Shown: positions 6,575 to 7,725 of the stretch, in pieces
Layout of the letters: every line of letters starts with the position of its first letter
How positions within the stretch are numbered: position 1 is the first letter of the stretch
From: Verrucomicrobiota bacterium
GTDB lineage: Bacteria > Verrucomicrobiota > Verrucomicrobiia > Opitutales > Opitutaceae
DNA length: 7,725 nucleotides
Assembly: GCA_023447015.1 (NCBI GenBank)
Contig: JAEXPG010000200.1
Location: 1-7,725, forward strand
Reading direction: 5' to 3'
Notes under the pieces: model-generated
What the model saw: the letters and a program-made list of their open reading frames with translations, nothing else
What the model was told of the DNA's origin: nothing
Database searches by the model: none
Made by a program: the position numbers and the translations under genes

Positions 6575-6643
6575 GCTGGTTCCTGTAGGCCGGGGCGTCG
6601 CCCCGACTCCTCCGGTGGCCACGTCAGCGCGGTGGCCTGCAGC
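6575..6643 (-). repeat. Structured intergenic repeat, copy 3 (minus strand)
   Basis: Read on the minus strand this matches copies 1 and 2 with a single one-base gap. The first stem (GGCCAC with GTGGCC, with one extra C-C mismatch next to the loop) is preserved. The second is the strongest of the three: CGGGGC-GAC-GCCCCG (+ strand 6591-6605). It points toward glnD, and its AGGAACC end (6578) lies 100 bases before the glnD ATG. It is thus in sense orientation upstream of a gene, as copies 1 and 2 are. Confidence 0.8.
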
Positions 6644-6857
6644 AGACACCATTCGTGCGCCCGCTCCGGCGAGTCGTGATGATCAGGGCCACCGGGCTGC
6701 CGGCTGTCGTCGCCGCCCGACCCCGCGGCGGTTGCCCCGCCGCCCGCCCGTGGCCTCTGTCCCGGCCTCCGGTCCCCCCCCCAAAGCTTCGTCCCTGCTC
6801 CCGCTTCCCGCTCGGCGCCAGCTCGCGCCTTCCACCCGAGACTACCGCTCGCGCTCG

Positions 6858-6897
6858 CCGACCAAATAAGTCGACGACCGTCGACCTATTTGGTCGG
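6858..6897. repeat. Long near-perfect palindrome A (CCGACCAAATA family)
   Basis: Two 19-base arms, 6858-6876 and 6879-6897, pair at 18 of 19 positions around a 2-base centre. The arms begin CCGACCAAATA and end TATTTGGTCGG, with GTCGAC next to the centre on both sides. As DNA it is a strong cruciform; as RNA, a strong hairpin. Lack of a following T-tract argues against a simple intrinsic terminator. A relative lies at 7032-7070. Confidence 0.85.
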
Positions 6898-7031
6898 AGC
6901 TCCGACGAGGCCTGCACCGCGGACAGGCCGGAGGCGGACCCACGGGCGGAGCTGTTTCTCGCGCGAAATGGCCGTCTGTGCGGGGGCCTCGATTCAACGG
7001 GCAACGGTTGGGGTGATGGGCGAAACCATCG

Positions 7032-7070
7032 CCGACCAAATAGCCCGACGCTCGTCGATCTATTTGGTTG
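7032..7070. repeat. Palindrome B, related to palindrome A
   Basis: CCGACCAAATAG (7032-7043) faces CTATTTGGTTG (7060-7070), with CGACG/CGTCG next to the centre and a small unpaired CC/AT mismatch in between. It shares the outer CCGACCAAATA arm exactly with palindrome A, 174 bases upstream, but its inner arm and right end differ. That pattern suggests two copies of one dispersed element, not a recent duplication. It lies 162 bases before the valS start. Confidence 0.8.
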
Positions 7071-7207
7071 TGACGGTATCGGGGCCATGACCGGGGCGAG
7101 GAAGAGGGGATGCCGTGGCCTGTCGTGAACACACCCAGGGGCGGGAGCCGGCCAGCGGGCGTCGGCTGGTGCCCGAATCCGGCGTTGCCTCGCCGCGGGC
7201 GGGCAAC

Positions 7208-7232
7208 TTTCCTCGCCGTTTCCCTTTTTCCC
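7208..7232 (+). promoter_or_regulatory. Pyrimidine-rich leader of valS, no Shine-Dalgarno
   Basis: Of the 25 bases before the valS ATG, 23 are C or T (ending TTTCCCTTTTTCCC), and no GGAGG-like site is present. It closely resembles the ftsY leader at 861-884. A shared Shine-Dalgarno-independent initiation signal is inference. Confidence 0.4.
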
Positions 7233-7725
7233 ATGAGCGAGATCCCGAAGAGCTACGAACCGCGCGACGTCGAAAAGAAGTGGTATGCCGCCTGGCAGTC
7301 CGCCGGCTGCTTCCGCGGCCAGCCCGTCGCCGGGCGCGAGAACTACACCATCGTCATCCCGCCGCCCAACGTCACCGGCATCCTGCACATGGGCCATGTC
7401 CTCAACAATTCGTTGCAGGACGCCATCATCCGCCGCGCCCGCCTCGAGGGGAAGACCGCCTGCTGGATCCCCGGCACCGACCACGCCGGCATCGCCACGC
7501 AGACGATGGTCGAGAAGCACCTCCGCAAGACCGAGAAGAAGACCCGCCGCGACCTCGGCCGCGAGGAGTTCCTCAAGCGCGTGTGGGCCTGGCGCGAACA
7601 GTCGGGCAACACCATCCTCAAGCAGCTCCGCGAGCTCGGCAGCTCCTGCGACTGGGAACGCACGCACTTCACGATGGACCCGGGCTACAGCCGCGCGGTC
7701 CTCACGGCGTTCGTGAAACTCTTCG
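7233..7725 (+). CDS. valS: Valyl-tRNA synthetase, 5' part (3' end outside window)
   Basis: From ATG 7233 the frame stays open to the end of the window, giving the first 164 residues of an enzyme usually near 900. The N-terminus MSEIPKSYEPRDVEKKWYAAW is typical of ValS. PPPNVTGILHMGHVL (43-57) contains the class I HIGH signature as HMGH (52-55). WIPGTDHAGIATQ (78-90) is the conserved ValS/IleS/LeuS-type active-site block, with the ATQ form of ValS, and is followed by VEKHL. The enzyme charges tRNA-Val with valine in the cytoplasm and edits mischarged threonine through a domain not visible here; the KMSKS loop is also beyond the window. The start is supported by the conserved N-terminus. It is divergent from glnD. 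Confidence 0.95.
   Translation, partial: MSEIPKSYEPRDVEKKWYAAWQSAGCFRGQPVAGRENYTIVIPPPNVTGILHMGHVLNNSLQDAIIRRARLEGKTACWIPGTDHAGIATQTMVEKHLRKTEKKTRRDLGREEFLKRVWAWREQSGNTILKQLRELGSSCDWERTHFTMDPGYSRAVLTAFVKLF

Larger units (their letters stand above)
6478..7232. other. Divergent glnD-valS intergenic region, 755 bases, no credible gene
   Basis: No convincing coding sequence is present. Open frames here are proline/arginine-rich and run through palindromes in both directions. The region holds repeat copy 3 next to glnD, a run of nine C at 6774-6782, and two related palindromes at 6858-6897 and 7032-7070. It should also contain the promoters of glnD (leftward) and valS (rightward), but I could not identify convincing -35/-10 boxes. 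No T-box-like leader is recognisable upstream of valS. Confidence 0.7.

Noticed and set aside
5500..6588. 362-codon open frame on the + strand opposite the glnD 5' half
   Set aside because: It has the same antisense artefact composition, and it runs through the glnD start and into the repeat.
6624..7667. 347-codon minus-strand frame covering the glnD-valS gap and the start of valS
   Set aside because: It is antisense to clear ValS and runs through repeat copy 3 and both palindromes. The repeated VDLFG-like peptides come from the palindromes.

Overview
The window is high-GC bacterial chromosome, with coding strands rich in G/C third positions. It carries ordinary housekeeping genes: the 3' end of nusB, then ftsY, glnD and the 5' end of valS. 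Several traits together suggest a member of Verrucomicrobiota, perhaps Opitutaceae-like. These are an IR-flanked GxxExxY gene, a serine/histidine-variant FtsY (DGSHGSN where DATTGQN is usual), weak or absent Shine-Dalgarno sequences with pyrimidine-rich leaders, and dispersed structured intergenic repeats. That placement is inference from style and family content, not from a database match.

Layout. Positions 1-360 hold the end of nusB (+). Positions 380-848 form a compact cassette: a GxxExxY-family gene (424-831) bounded by a perfect 26-bp inverted repeat, inserted between nusB and ftsY. ftsY (+) occupies 885-1805. Next come two small rightward genes. The first (2078-2614) encodes a DUF2007-like protein with two C-terminal membrane segments. 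The second (2837-3478) encodes a divergent DUF2064/TIGR04282-type nucleotidyltransferase-fold protein. A short convergent gap (3479-3669) holds GC-rich hairpins. The large glnD gene (3670-6477) is on the minus strand. A 755-bp divergent gap (6478-7232) carries a repeat copy and two near-identical palindromes. valS (+) begins at 7233 and runs off the end.

Functionally, nusB (antitermination), ftsY (SRP receptor), glnD (nitrogen signalling through PII) and valS (tRNA charging) are core genes. The most interesting material is non-coding. The GxxExxY cassette has arms built of 8-bp iterons, and its stop codon lies inside one arm. A 69-bp two-hairpin repeat occurs three times, each time in sense orientation about 95-101 bases upstream of a chosen start codon. 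A pair of roughly 40-bp palindromes built on CCGACCAAATA lies between glnD and valS. I see no CRISPR array, tRNA, rRNA or transposase gene.
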